A DNA stretch of 64,000 nucleotides, taken from positions 1-64,000 of the forward strand of contig CALEBD010000406.1 of assembly GCA_937944945.1 (NCBI GenBank), in the 5' to 3' direction. Source of the DNA: an uncultured Clostridium sp. GTDB lineage: Bacteria; Bacillota; Clostridia; Peptostreptococcales; Peptostreptococcaceae. A program made the position numbers and the translations under genes. The notes beneath the pieces are model-generated. The model did not search any database. It worked only from the letters and a program-made list of their open reading frames with translations, and had not been told where the DNA came from. Below are positions 1 to 7,059 of this stretch, one piece after another. Positions within the stretch are counted from its first letter, which is position 1, and the number at the start of each line of letters is the position of its first letter.

Positions 1-50
1 TCTGACCTTTGAACTATACCCCAATAGTTAATTTTCTCCACGGGTGTAGA

Positions 51-71
51 TAAGTACCCCTTTGGTACTTA
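51..71 (-). terminator. hairpin, probable terminator
   Basis: An 8-bp perfect inverted repeat (TAAGTACC / GGTACTTA, 5-nt loop) lies just 3' of the small leftward gene at 88-207. It probably ends that transcript. There is no long T run after it, so the call rests on position and stem only. Confidence 0.45.
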
Positions 72-87
72 CCTTTTAGTAGTATCT

Positions 88-207
88 TTACTCTAGACCT
101 CTATAAGGAGGCGGAATAGTTCCAGAAACTAACCATGTATAGCTCTTAGAACTCTGTTCAAAATACCACTTAGCAGCTTTCTTCACAACATTAATTACTT
201 TCTTCAT
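88..207 (-). CDS. small basic conserved phage protein (39 aa)
   Basis: ATG to TAA, 39 codons, beginning MKKVINVVKKAAKWYF and ending in a Pro-rich stretch (TIPPPYRG). The Lys-rich amphipathic start and aromatic centre resemble very short proteins I associate with crAss-like phages, but the function is unknown. It is the leftmost gene of the window, followed by a hairpin at 51-71 and preceded by the initiator tRNA. Confidence 0.55.
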   Translation of the reverse strand: MKKVINVVKKAAKWYFEQSSKSYTWLVSGTIPPPYRGLE

Positions 208-267
208 AACATCAAAGTTTAAAATTGTTAATAATTAATCTAATTCAGAGCCACAAAAGGAGTTTCG

Positions 268-346
268 TTGCGGAGGTAGGATTCGAACCGTTTATGACGA
301 TTTCTAGGTTATGAGCCTAGCGAGATGACCACTTCTCTACTCCACG
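268..346 (-). tRNA. tRNA-fMet (CAT)
   Basis: Cloverleaf with anticodon loop CTCATAA and T-loop TTCGAAT. The acceptor ends form the C1xA72 mismatch followed by six pairs, which is the hallmark of bacterial initiator tRNA. The 3' CCA is not encoded. Confidence 0.85.
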
Positions 347-492
347 ATATTGGCAGCTACTTTACATCCGCTACCCAGGGATGCCTCTATCACCAGTGAG
401 GCACGGACTATTCTAACCGTATAGCACGACTGGTTGGTAACGTCTCCAGACACGGCATTTAGACTGAAAATGTCGAAACAGTGATTTAAAGA
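347..492 (-). other. structured spacer, no gene seen
   Basis: About 145 nt between the initiator tRNA and the GIY-YIG gene without a credible ORF. It holds a small hairpin at 383-402 (GCCTC/GAGGC) and is relatively G+C rich for the window. It could be 3' UTR structure or a small RNA; the sequence alone does not decide. Confidence 0.3.
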
Positions 493-1128
493 TTAAATAG
501 GCTCTGGAAGATATTTCCAAATATAGCCATACTATGATTTGGTTTTATTCTTACAGCATCCTATAATATGACTCTATGCAGATTTATTGTCAGTAATTCC
601 GTTATTAATTAACCATTCCTAAGCTTCTCTGGAACCAAAGAATACCTGTATAAAATTACCTGCTAAGTCATACTAAGCAATTAACTTTGCGTTACTTTTT
701 CTAATTTTTATATTATTTGCCTTCAAAACTTTGTAAATAGTGTCTTTACAGCACCCTATTTTTTCTTGTATCTAAGAACTAGTATATCCCAATCTAGCTA
801 ATTCTACAATTTCACTATGATTGTATAGAATAGTGCCATCTCCTCCTTTAGAGGCATTGTACCCATTAGAACCATAAGTTCCTAGCTCTTTTATCCAATA
901 GATTTCTCTTTCAGATAATTCAGAGTTACTATCTACATATTCCAATTCCTCTATCATAAAGTTCTCAACACCATACTTATTCATGGCATCATATAAAGGT
1001 CTTTTGTTGCATCTTTCTTTCTAAAAGTCATAACAATGTTCCTTCCAGCGCTCTTCTATAGAAGTAGTAGTTTTTCCTACGTATCGCTTGCTATTAATTA
1101 AATTTGTAATGCAATAAATATATGCCAT
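493..1128 (-). CDS. GIY-YIG homing endonuclease, TAG read as Gln
   Basis: Starts MAYIYCITNLINSKRYVGKT, the GIY-YIG nuclease core (Y-I-Y near residue 3, Y-V-G near residue 17). The frame crosses several TAG codons before a TAA and gives about 211 aa. After the nuclease domain come a conserved segment ending NASKGGDG and a C-terminal helix-turn-helix-like part, as in phage homing endonucleases. It lies between tRNA genes, a usual position for mobile endonucleases. Under the standard code it would look like a string of fragments, and the continuing homology across the TAGs supports recoding. The exact family of the C-terminal DNA-binding part is uncertain. Confidence 0.8.
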
Positions 1129-1148
1129 ATTTTTAAATTTAAAATTAG

Positions 1149-1233
1149 AATCCGTGGAGGGATTCGAACCCTCATTAAAGATTTCTCTTTTCAGTTTTGC
1201 AGACTGATGGCTAAACCATTCACCCACACGGAT
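1149..1233 (-). tRNA. tRNA-Cys (GCA), copy 1
   Basis: Perfect 7-bp acceptor (ATCCGTG/CACGGAT), anticodon loop CTGCAAA and discriminator U73 as expected for Cys. The variable region is rather long, giving 85 nt in all. A second, quite different Cys tRNA lies at 3018-3088. Confidence 0.85.
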
Positions 1234-1234
1234 A

Positions 1235-1537
1235 TTAAGATTTAAAGTACTTCTCTCTAAATGGGATATTAAATAATGAATCATTAATATCCTTATCAGT
1301 TATTTCCCTACCTAGAGCCTTCTCCGCACATTCGCTACAGATAAACACATGGTGGTCTGGATAATAATCTTTACCTCCCCCTTTGTAATAAGGGGAGAAT
1401 TTCTTTGCAGCTTCTTTTTCAAAATTGGTTAGCTTAAAGTAATTTATTATCTTGTTCCAAACCTCATCAATAAACATTGGAGAGTTATGGTCTCCATAAT
1501 AAAATTCTTTATTACATACTGTACACTTTATTTTCAT
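1235..1537 (-). CDS. hypothetical zinc-ribbon protein (100 aa)
   Basis: The N-terminus has C-x2-C (CTVC near residues 5-8) and the middle has a second C-x2-C (ICSEC near residue 75), a likely zinc knuckle pair. A Gly/Lys/Tyr-rich stretch lies between them. Start ATG at 1537, TAA stop. It sits between tRNA-Cys and tRNA-Gly and no specific function can be assigned. Confidence 0.7.
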   Translation of the reverse strand: MKIKCTVCNKEFYYGDHNSPMFIDEVWNKIINYFKLTNFEKEAAKKFSPYYKGGGKDYYPDHHVFICSECAEKALGREITDKDINDSLFNIPFREKYFKS

Positions 1538-1552
1538 AAAACTTAAATTTTG

Positions 1553-1624
1553 AGTAGGTAATGAGAATCGAACTCACATCCTCGGCATGGCAAGCCGATG
1601 CACTAACCGTTGTGCTATACCTAC
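1553..1624 (-). tRNA. tRNA-Gly (GCC)
   Basis: Acceptor GTAGGTA/TACCTAC, anticodon loop TTGCCAT, T-loop TTCGATT. Only 5 nt separate it from the next tRNA, so the two are probably co-transcribed. Confidence 0.9.
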
Positions 1625-1629
1625 AAATG

Positions 1630-1704
1630 TGCAGATAGAGAGACTCGAACTCTCCCCTTCAGATTGGAAGTCTGACGTGCTCAAACCATTAACACCACAT
1701 CTGC
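1630..1704 (-). tRNA. tRNA-Gly (TCC)
   Basis: Acceptor GCAGATG/TATCTGC, anticodon loop CTTCCAA, T-loop TTCGAGT. With the GCC isoacceptor next to it the phage covers most Gly codons, including the A-ending ones favoured by its own genes. Confidence 0.9.
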
Positions 1705-1741
1705 ATAAGGAGAGTTATACGATACTCTCCTAAACGCTATC

Positions 1742-2068
1742 TTAGGATAGTAATTCCTGCGCCTCAATCTCGCCGATTATTTTAGTAACCGCAATCTTGA
1801 ACGGATTTCCCTTAATTTTGTCAAACAGATGTACATCACGTACCTCATCAACCTTGTCAGGAACATTCACCTTTCTTTTCCCTCTCTCTATGGTCTTCCA
1901 AGTGATGACTTCGCACCATTTCACGTCATAAACGCTATCGTTGCGGTCTACGTAGACCTTGAAGAAGTTCTTCTTATGCTTCACAATCTCAACTCTTTTA
2001 AAGTTTTTGATGTTAGCATGAAATTTCAAATCGCATTTTCCATTAGGTAAGAAAATCAATTCTGCCAT
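1742..2068 (-). CDS. hypothetical protein (108 aa)
   Basis: Basic protein of about 108 residues starting MAELIFLPNG. The ATG at 2068 is preferred over the upstream one at 2083 because a GGAG sequence lies just before it. Charged and rich in Lys/Val, with a possible beta-sheet pattern. No recognisable domain. Confidence 0.65.
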   Translation of the reverse strand: MAELIFLPNGKCDLKFHANIKNFKRVEIVKHKKNFFKVYVDRNDSVYDVKWCEVITWKTIERGKRKVNVPDKVDEVRDVHLFDKIKGNPFKIAVTKIIGEIEAQELLS

Positions 2069-2204
2069 AATGATACTCCGCATAGTCGGAGATTCAAAGT
2101 TAAACTATGTTAATTCCAGTCTTTCGTCTGGCACTCCACCTCGTTTTAACCAATAGCTACTGTTCTTCACTACTTGAGCTAAGCTCTAAACTGGGATAAA
2201 GGTA

Positions 2205-2564
2205 TTATTCTATATAAATAAATGGTTTTCCAAATTCTTGCCTGAAAGACTCAAGCCAGCCTTCCATTTCCTCATCACTATCAAAATAGATAGACTCATC
2301 ATGTCTCTCAGAGAACTCTAGAATAATATGCGGCTTCTGGTATACTATTCCATCCTTGTAGAAGGATGTTCTCTTACTAATTGATTCGAGCATCCCTTTC
2401 TCAGAGTAAGTCCCAAAGCATGGGTCTAGAAGATACCAATAATCAATATGCCTTTTCCAGAATAAAAATTTGGTATCCGCTATTCTATGCTTCCATTCTG
2501 GATGTTTTCTAGTTTTAAAAACTAGTATCCTCTTTATTAAATTTCCATTAATATATTTATCCAT
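2205..2564 (-). CDS. hypothetical protein (119 aa)
   Basis: Starts MDKYINGNLIKRIL at an ATG immediately after the stop of the upstream gene (2567), which suggests translational coupling; the longer start at 2588 would overlap that gene. Rich in Trp, Tyr and acidic residues near the C-terminus. No domain recognised. Confidence 0.65.
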   Translation of the reverse strand: MDKYINGNLIKRILVFKTRKHPEWKHRIADTKFLFWKRHIDYWYLLDPCFGTYSEKGMLESISKRTSFYKDGIVYQKPHIILEFSERHDESIYFDSDEEMEGWLESFRQEFGKPFIYIE

Positions 2565-2566
2565 AA

Positions 2567-2995
2567 TTAATCCCAATATTCTGGACAATCATCTGTCGTT
2601 AATAATCCTTTCTCGCATAGACCTCCATCATAGAATATACATGATGAGCATGAAAGATTGTCCCTGGACTCATATTCCTGAATACCTTCCTGGATATCTT
2701 TCTTAGCCTTATATCTATCTTTTCTATTCTCTTTCTTATATTCGTACTGCATCATCTTACTTCTGTAGGGAGAAGTGCAATTCTTAAGCATTTTGGCATA
2801 CTTGGAATCATTAAGAAAATCCGTAATTGATTCACAAATTCTCAGTGCTCTATTTCTGAAAATAGGAACATTATACTGAACACTGGCTTTAATTCCGTTT
2901 ACCGGGATATAGAACTTCCCGCAAGAGTTATAAACTTTTTTAGCTCTAGAAATCCACTTTCTTTTAGAAAGCTCTCTTCTTAATTTTCTGTCCAT
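2567..2995 (-). CDS. hypothetical protein with C-terminal Cys cluster (142 aa)
   Basis: Start MDRKLRRELSKRKW, strongly basic N-terminal half. The C-terminus carries a C-x2-C followed by two more cysteines (SCSSC, GGLCEKG, DDCPEYW), probably a metal site. The ORF could be extended through the upstream tRNA-Cys, which is not plausible. Function unknown. Confidence 0.7.
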   Translation of the reverse strand: MDRKLRRELSKRKWISRAKKVYNSCGKFYIPVNGIKASVQYNVPIFRNRALRICESITDFLNDSKYAKMLKNCTSPYRSKMMQYEYKKENRKDRYKAKKDIQEGIQEYESRDNLSCSSCIFYDGGLCEKGLLTTDDCPEYWD

Positions 2996-3017
2996 AGGCA
3001 AATAAATTAGTGTAGAA

Positions 3018-3088
3018 TCTGGAGTGGGATTCGAACCCACGAAACACGGTTTTGCAGACCGTTCCCTTAGACCACTCAGGCATCCAGA
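3018..3088 (-). tRNA. tRNA-Cys (GCA), copy 2
   Basis: Anticodon loop CTGCAAA in a 5-bp stem (ACGGT/ACCGT), T-arm GTGGG/CCCAC and discriminator U73. The acceptor has one mismatch at pair 7-66. It differs strongly from the Cys tRNA at 1149, so it is not a recent duplicate. Confidence 0.75.
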
Positions 3089-3116
3089 CATAAAGGGGAG
3101 ACTAGCTCCCCAGTTT

Positions 3117-4301
3117 TTAGAGTACCAAAGAATCGTATCTTCCTGTACGATACAGAGATGGCTTACTGTTAGGATCTTTAATCCAGTAGTAGTTAATTTC
3201 GTTACCGTTCTTAGTAACAATAACATTCAACTTCTTGTCAATAGCGATAATCTCGTCACTGTAGAAGCCGTCTCCCACCTTAAGATTGCTGAACTTGGTA
3301 GAAGAGTAGATAAAGTAATACGACAGGTTGTGGAAGTTATGGCGACGATACTCATAGTATTCGTTGAGAGCTTTTCTTTCCTCCATAGTACAGTTATCCT
3401 CATCGTTAACAATAGGCTTAGGTATAGGATTATTAAATCTCTCAACAGCCTTGGAGAAGTTCTCAATAGAGAACTTATTCTTGTCTTGCTCAATTTCTCC
3501 AGTGTAAGCATAACCTCTGATACAGGAATACTCATACTCATTAGTTACTACATTGAAGAAACTCTTAGCCTTTCTCAAACCTTCAATTCCATGAATGTTA
3601 ACTTCATTAACTATAGTTTTGAGAATATCAATAGTTGATATGGTCAAAGAATCAATGAAGTCAAGCAAATCTTGACGTGCTTCTGGAACTTCCAAGGCAT
3701 CGTCTAGATATTCGTTTACAACCTTCAAATCAAGATTTTCAAACTTCTTGACGTAGCGGATTCTAGACGGACGTCCTACCATATTCTCGTTGATAGACAT
3801 TGCATTAGTAGTCAACAAGAATACCTTACGATACTTAGAGTTATAAACTCCATCCATAATTTGGAGGATTGTAGAATCCGACTCGCTGAAGTTCTTTTCA
3901 AACTCGTCTAGGAAGAGAACACAGTCTCCCTCAATGCCAGAGAGAAACTCAATCATAGATTGATTGTGGTCTCCCATATCCTTTACTATAATAACAGGAA
4001 GGTTCAATTTGTTAGCTAATTCTTTAGCTGTGACAGTCTTTCCAGTACCTTTTGTACCAGTAAACATGATTCCCAAGTTTCCTTCTGTGTTACTATAAGT
4101 TTTGATTACATGGTCTATGAAATCTTCCTGCAGTCCATACATCTTGTACGGAAATACGAACTTGTCTGCATACTTATCCAGGTGATAACCTGTCATTGTC
4201 AGACTAATACCGTAAATACCGACCGGAAGAGATTCCGAAACCTTGTAACCTGAGCCTACTTGGGTGTATGTAGACCCGGAACACATCCAAACTTTGTTCA
4301 T
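3117..4301 (-). CDS. AAA+ ATPase
   Basis: 394 aa. Walker A GTKGTGKT at residues 82-89, Walker B VLFLDEF at about 128-134, a sensor-1-like TTNA segment near 158 and an Arg-rich GRPSRIR that could supply the arginine finger. The N-terminal 50 residues and C-terminal 180 residues are phage-specific. Such single-domain AAA+ proteins remodel nucleoprotein or protein complexes in large phages; the partner is unknown. It has no in-frame TAG, unlike the rightward genes. Confidence 0.85.
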   Translation of the reverse strand: MNKVWMCSGSTYTQVGSGYKVSESLPVGIYGISLTMTGYHLDKYADKFVFPYKMYGLQEDFIDHVIKTYSNTEGNLGIMFTGTKGTGKTVTAKELANKLNLPVIIVKDMGDHNQSMIEFLSGIEGDCVLFLDEFEKNFSESDSTILQIMDGVYNSKYRKVFLLTTNAMSINENMVGRPSRIRYVKKFENLDLKVVNEYLDDALEVPEARQDLLDFIDSLTISTIDILKTIVNEVNIHGIEGLRKAKSFFNVVTNEYEYSCIRGYAYTGEIEQDKNKFSIENFSKAVERFNNPIPKPIVNDEDNCTMEERKALNEYYEYRRHNFHNLSYYFIYSSTKFSNLKVGDGFYSDEIIAIDKKLNVIVTKNGNEINYYWIKDPNSKPSLYRTGRYDSLVL

Positions 4302-4353
4302 TTCTTTATTTTTAATTGTTATTTAATATGAATGTTTCAGAACATTCAGTTAA

Positions 4354-4509
4354 TTAAAGTTCTCCACTGTCTTTGATAAGTTCTTTAGCCTTATCCATTC
4401 CAGCTTCGTAAGCCTCCACAACATACTGTATAGCAGTTTTTGAATCAATCTGATTCATGGAGTTGCTATTTTCTACCAATTCTTGAATAATTTCACTTAA
4501 CTCTTTCAT
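4354..4509 (-). CDS. small acidic helical protein (51 aa)
   Basis: ATG to TAA, starting MKELSEIIQELVENSN. Composition suggests one or two amphipathic helices. It sits between the AAA+ gene and tRNA-Leu with normal spacing. No family recognised. Confidence 0.5.
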   Translation of the reverse strand: MKELSEIIQELVENSNSMNQIDSKTAIQYVVEAYEAGMDKAKELIKDSGEL

Positions 4510-4532
4510 AATCTATAATCGAATAAAAGTTG

Positions 4533-4614
4533 TAGGGTAGGAGGGACTCGAACCCTCACACATTTCTGTACTAGATCCTAAGTCTAGCGCGTCTACCAAT
4601 TCCGCCACTACCCC
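4533..4614 (-). tRNA. tRNA-Leu (TAG)
   Basis: Anticodon loop CTTAGGA (anticodon UAG, reads CUA/CUG), long variable region as in type II tRNAs, T-loop TTCGAGT. The first acceptor pair is G-U. The anticodon UAG decodes leucine codons; this tRNA is not the suppressor of UAG codons. Confidence 0.88.
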
Positions 4615-4618
4615 AAGG

Positions 4619-5068
4619 TTACAATTCCCCGTCTCTTATTTTCTCAGCCATAGTACACATCTCTTGATAATACTTGACTACCTTATTGAACAATTCTTCA
4701 GGAACTATTGTACACTTTTCACTTCCCTGCCCAGGAAGCCATTGACGATTTATCATTCTCTTCTTTTCAAGACTTATTCTAGTTGTATTGCTATCTATGA
4801 AAACTTCATAGAAATCTTCTTTAACATCTTCTCTAAGGGCAGTAATATCTTTAGTTATCTTGAAATAACCAAATGATTGTCTATTGAAGTTTATTTGAAA
4901 GCATTTTCCCTCAAAACTTTTTAGAAGTTGATTATTTTCTTCTTCTTTTAGTCTCCTTCTTTCTGCTTCCTCTCTAGCAATATTATCTAAGTATTCACAA
5001 TACTCTTGAAGAGAACAGCCAGGATGTTTCCTGGCATATTCTTTCATTGGACTTTCTCTTGACCACAT
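4619..5068 (-). CDS. hypothetical protein (149 aa)
   Basis: Starts MWSRESPMKEYARKHPG; residues 20-50 form an acidic/basic coiled-coil-like segment (AREEAERRRLKEEE). The rest is beta-rich. The start overlaps the stop of the 2H phosphoesterase-like gene by TAATG, so the two are coupled. Function unknown. Confidence 0.65.
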   Translation of the reverse strand: MWSRESPMKEYARKHPGCSLQEYCEYLDNIAREEAERRRLKEEENNQLLKSFEGKCFQINFNRQSFGYFKITKDITALREDVKEDFYEVFIDSNTTRISLEKKRMINRQWLPGQGSEKCTIVPEELFNKVVKYYQEMCTMAEKIRDGEL

Positions 5069-5484
5069 TATTTCACTAATTTTATTTCACAACAAATATT
5101 GAGTTTGGGAATAGAAATCCACTCGCATATTCCATTGCTATCAACTGGTTTTCCTCCATTGATTGTGCAAATAGTAATATGTGGTTTAGCATTTGCACAA
5201 GGCAAGTCTGGTATAGTAACTCTAAAAGCTATTGCTTTGTTAGAGAAACCTATTCCATTTACTTCTACCATCCATGATTCATCAATCTTCTTTACAAGAG
5301 AGTCATATATCTCTTTGTCGTTTTGATTTCTGTGGAGCAGAGTACAATGGTCTAGATATAAAGTACTTCCTCTTTGAAGGACCAGATTAGCTATAATAGG
5401 ATTAGCAAAAATGATTTTCATAAGCTCATTCCTATTATGTTCATTTAAAAACAATCCGAAATACTGATAATTCATAAATTCCAA
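5068..5484 (-). CDS. 2H phosphoesterase-like protein
   Basis: 138 aa with two H-x-T motifs, H46-C-T48 (LDHCTLL) and H102-I-T104 (PHITICT), spaced as in the 2H phosphoesterase superfamily (LigT, fungal tRNA ligase CPD domain, phage Acb1). These enzymes act on 2',3'-cyclic or 2'-5' phosphodiester bonds in RNA or cyclic nucleotides. Near so many tRNA genes it could serve in tRNA end repair; it could equally cleave a signalling nucleotide of host defence. The motifs are seen; the substrate is inference. Confidence 0.65.
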   Translation of the reverse strand: MEFMNYQYFGLFLNEHNRNELMKIIFANPIIANLVLQRGSTLYLDHCTLLHRNQNDKEIYDSLVKKIDESWMVEVNGIGFSNKAIAFRVTIPDLPCANAKPHITICTINGGKPVDSNGICEWISIPKLNICCEIKLVK

Positions 5485-5499
5485 TTTTTAATTCTCTAG

Positions 5500-5574
5500 T
5501 GGACCTAGAGGGCTTTGAACCCCCGACCTCCTGATTATGAGTCAGTTGCTCTGACCTGGCTGAGCTATAGGTCC
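5500..5574 (-). tRNA. tRNA with CAT anticodon (elongator Met or Ile2)
   Basis: Acceptor GGACCTA/TAGGTCC, anticodon loop CTCATAA, T-loop TTCAAAG. The fully paired acceptor separates it from the initiator at 268. Whether C34 is modified to lysidine (making it Ile2) cannot be told by eye. Confidence 0.85.
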
Positions 5575-5652
5575 GATTTAGTCTCACTATCGTAGGACTA
5601 TAAGCTCCCAACGTCCGACTGGCTACGGAAGGTTATTTACCGGTCTAATAAC

Positions 5653-5925
5653 CTATTCTACTGTTAGTTCCTGTTCGCAGACATATTCAACTAGCAATTC
5701 ATCATTACCAAATACCATAATCTGCAATACCACAATTTCCGGCCCATCCTTACTTAGTCTTGGTCTACTAGAGAATGCATATTCTGACATAGGAGACCTA
5801 GAATGAAATCTTACGAATTTACTTCTAGGATGAGACCTCTGGATTATTCCGCTACTGGGAGTATTTAGAGATACTTTACTAGTTATCTCCCCAATATTGA
5901 AAGAAGTTACGTTAAGCATAAGCAC
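5653..5925 (-). CDS. hypothetical protein (90 aa)
   Basis: Starts MLMLNVTSFNIGE; Ser/Arg-rich centre, C-terminus EYVCEQELTVE. It overlaps the upstream gene (5912) by 14 nt, typical of the compact operons here. No domain recognised. Confidence 0.55.
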   Translation of the reverse strand: MLMLNVTSFNIGEITSKVSLNTPSSGIIQRSHPRSKFVRFHSRSPMSEYAFSSRPRLSKDGPEIVVLQIMVFGNDELLVEYVCEQELTVE

Positions 5926-6121
5926 TTATTGATTGACATTTAAATATTATAGTTTTACCAATAATATCATCAGGCTTTATGTTAAACTTAGCAAACTCCT
6001 CAACCAGCTCATTCATATCTTCTACAGAATACGTTTCTCCAATAACTCTCATATTATCTAGAGAAGTTTGGAAATTCTTTAGTAGTTCTGTAAGTAAACA
6101 GCTATTAATTATCACTTTCAT
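5912..6121 (-). CDS. hypothetical protein (69 aa)
   Basis: Starts MKVIINSCLLTELLKNF. Predominantly helical composition, acidic centre (NELVEEFAKF). Overlaps both neighbours by a few bases, so it is probably part of a 6279-5653 operon. Function unknown. Confidence 0.6.
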   Translation of the reverse strand: MKVIINSCLLTELLKNFQTSLDNMRVIGETYSVEDMNELVEEFAKFNIKPDDIIGKTIIFKCQSISAYA

Positions 6122-6279
6122 TTTACTATGATTTGCTCTTCAGGTTTTAACTTAGCTGGAGCATCAGAGTGTAATTTACCACATCTTACACACCAACAAA
6201 CTCCAAATGAATTTTCTCTCACTTTACATCTGCCTTTCTCACAGATTTTAACTACTTTTCTGTAATTCTCCTTATCCAT
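6118..6279 (-). CDS. small Cys-rich protein (53 aa), putative zinc finger
   Basis: ATG to TGA, MDKENYRKVVKICEKG. Four cysteines as C-x5-C and C-x2-C with a following His (CWCVRCGKLH) suggest a small treble-clef or zinc-ribbon fold. The TGA overlaps the start of the next gene. Function unknown. Confidence 0.5.
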   Translation of the reverse strand: MDKENYRKVVKICEKGRCKVRENSFGVCWCVRCGKLHSDAPAKLKPEEQIIVK

Positions 6280-6294
6280 AATTATATAATTTAG

Positions 6295-6438
6295 AAATAC
6301 AGCCTTACTACCCCTATGTTCCTAGTTATTCTTTAGCTAGCTTTAGATTATTACTAGGTAATACCGCAACGGATTTATTCAGCTGACTTTACCGCCTCTT
6401 GGTATGCAAGGCTAGGTCTCCCTAGCGAAGCTGTATTT
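6295..6438 (-). ncRNA. candidate structured RNA between tRNA-Gln and an operon
   Basis: A 144-nt stretch bounded by a 9-bp perfect stem (AAATACAGC at 6295-6303 with GCTGTATTT at 6430-6438). Inside is a second hairpin, GCTAGG/CCTAGC, near 6411-6426. No ORF. A closing long-range stem with inner hairpins is what a discrete folded RNA looks like, but no known family is recognised. Strand is assumed from the neighbours. Confidence 0.35.
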
Positions 6439-6440
6439 AG

Positions 6441-6512
6441 TTGGGCTACCAGGACTCGAACCTGGACTCTCAGAACCAAAATCTGATGTGACTACCATTA
6501 CACCATAGCCCA
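6441..6512 (-). tRNA. tRNA-Gln (TTG)
   Basis: Acceptor TGGGCTA/TAGCCCA with the U1-A72 pair typical of Gln tRNAs, anticodon loop TTTTGGT, T-loop TTCGAGT. Its D-arm (TGGTGTAATGG) is nearly identical to that of the CTA suppressor tRNA at 19479, which supports Gln charging of the latter. Confidence 0.9.
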
Positions 6513-6575
6513 GTTTAGCTTAACTATTCTCTCGAACCGTTAAGCCCATATTTACCATGAAAAACACACAATGCG

Positions 6576-6652
6576 TGGGACGAGGCAGGATCGAACTGCC
6601 GCTATCGTCCTGGATTTTCAGTCCAGCGCTCTACCTACTGAGCTATCGTCCC
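6576..6652 (-). tRNA. tRNA-Phe (GAA)
   Basis: Acceptor GGGACGA/TCGTCCC, anticodon loop CTGAAAA, canonical D-arm TAGCTCAG. Its 5' half overlaps the 3' end of the coding sequence at 6618-6896. Confidence 0.92.
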
Positions 6653-6896
6653 ATGTAATTAGATACTCAAATCTAATACTTTTGTTCCACCAGTTAGTTA
6701 AATCTTGTAAAGAAAACTTAAATTCTTCCTCAAATTTTTCTACCGGAACAGTTTCATCTCCTAATTCTATTGCCCATCTCCAGCAAGCTTCTGTTTCTGC
6801 TACGTCAATAGGTTCCTCCATTAGCCAAGTATCATCCATAAGTAAGTCAAGAAATGGCTTATGAAGGGACTTAAATATTTCAATTCTTTCTTCCAT
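6618..6896 (-). CDS. hypothetical acidic protein (92 aa), 3' end inside tRNA-Phe
   Basis: Starts MEERIEIFKSLHKPF; Trp-rich and acidic, probably helical. The frame has no stop until TGA at 6618, so the last 11 or so codons lie within the 5' part of tRNA-Phe (35 nt overlap). Transcript processing to release the tRNA would cut the mRNA before its stop codon. Function unknown. Confidence 0.65.
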   Translation of the reverse strand: MEERIEIFKSLHKPFLDLLMDDTWLMEEPIDVAETEACWRWAIELGDETVPVEKFEEEFKFSLQDLTNWWNKSIRFEYLITWDDSSVGRALD

Positions 6897-6912
6897 AACA
6901 AATTTTATTAAG

Positions 6913-6997
6913 CGGAGGCAGCTGGATTCGAACCAGCGGGACCCGAAGGCCCTCCGTCTTAGCAGGACGGTGGTTTAAGCCACTCACCCATACCTCC
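6913..6997 (-). tRNA. tRNA-Ser (GCT)
   Basis: Type II tRNA with a stable variable arm (GGGCCTTCGGGTCCC), anticodon loop CTGCTAA, discriminator G73, T-loop TTCGAAT. Confidence 0.92.
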
Positions 6998-7002
6998 AAA
7001 TT

Positions 7003-7053
7003 GCGAAGGGGCTTTTGTTATACTTTACTATTGAAATTGTAAAGCCCCTTCGC
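7003..7053 (-). terminator. strong hairpin terminator downstream of the SPFH gene
   Basis: A 13-bp perfect inverted repeat (GCGAAGGGGCTTT / AAAGCCCCTTCGC) lies 6 nt after the stop codon of the flotillin-like gene. It is one of the strongest stems in the window and probably ends or attenuates that operon before tRNA-Ser. Confidence 0.65.
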
Positions 7054-7059
7054 TGTGAA

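Noticed and set aside
347..492. A further tRNA in the spacer
   Set aside because: No T-loop consensus or full cloverleaf could be traced; only a small hairpin.
3024..3638. Long + strand ORF opposite the AAA+ gene
   Set aside because: The AAA+ protein has Walker motifs on the other strand; this is a shadow.
4533..4614. tRNA with TAG anticodon as the UAG suppressor
   Set aside because: Anticodon UAG reads CUA/CUG (Leu). A UAG decoder needs CUA or UUA.
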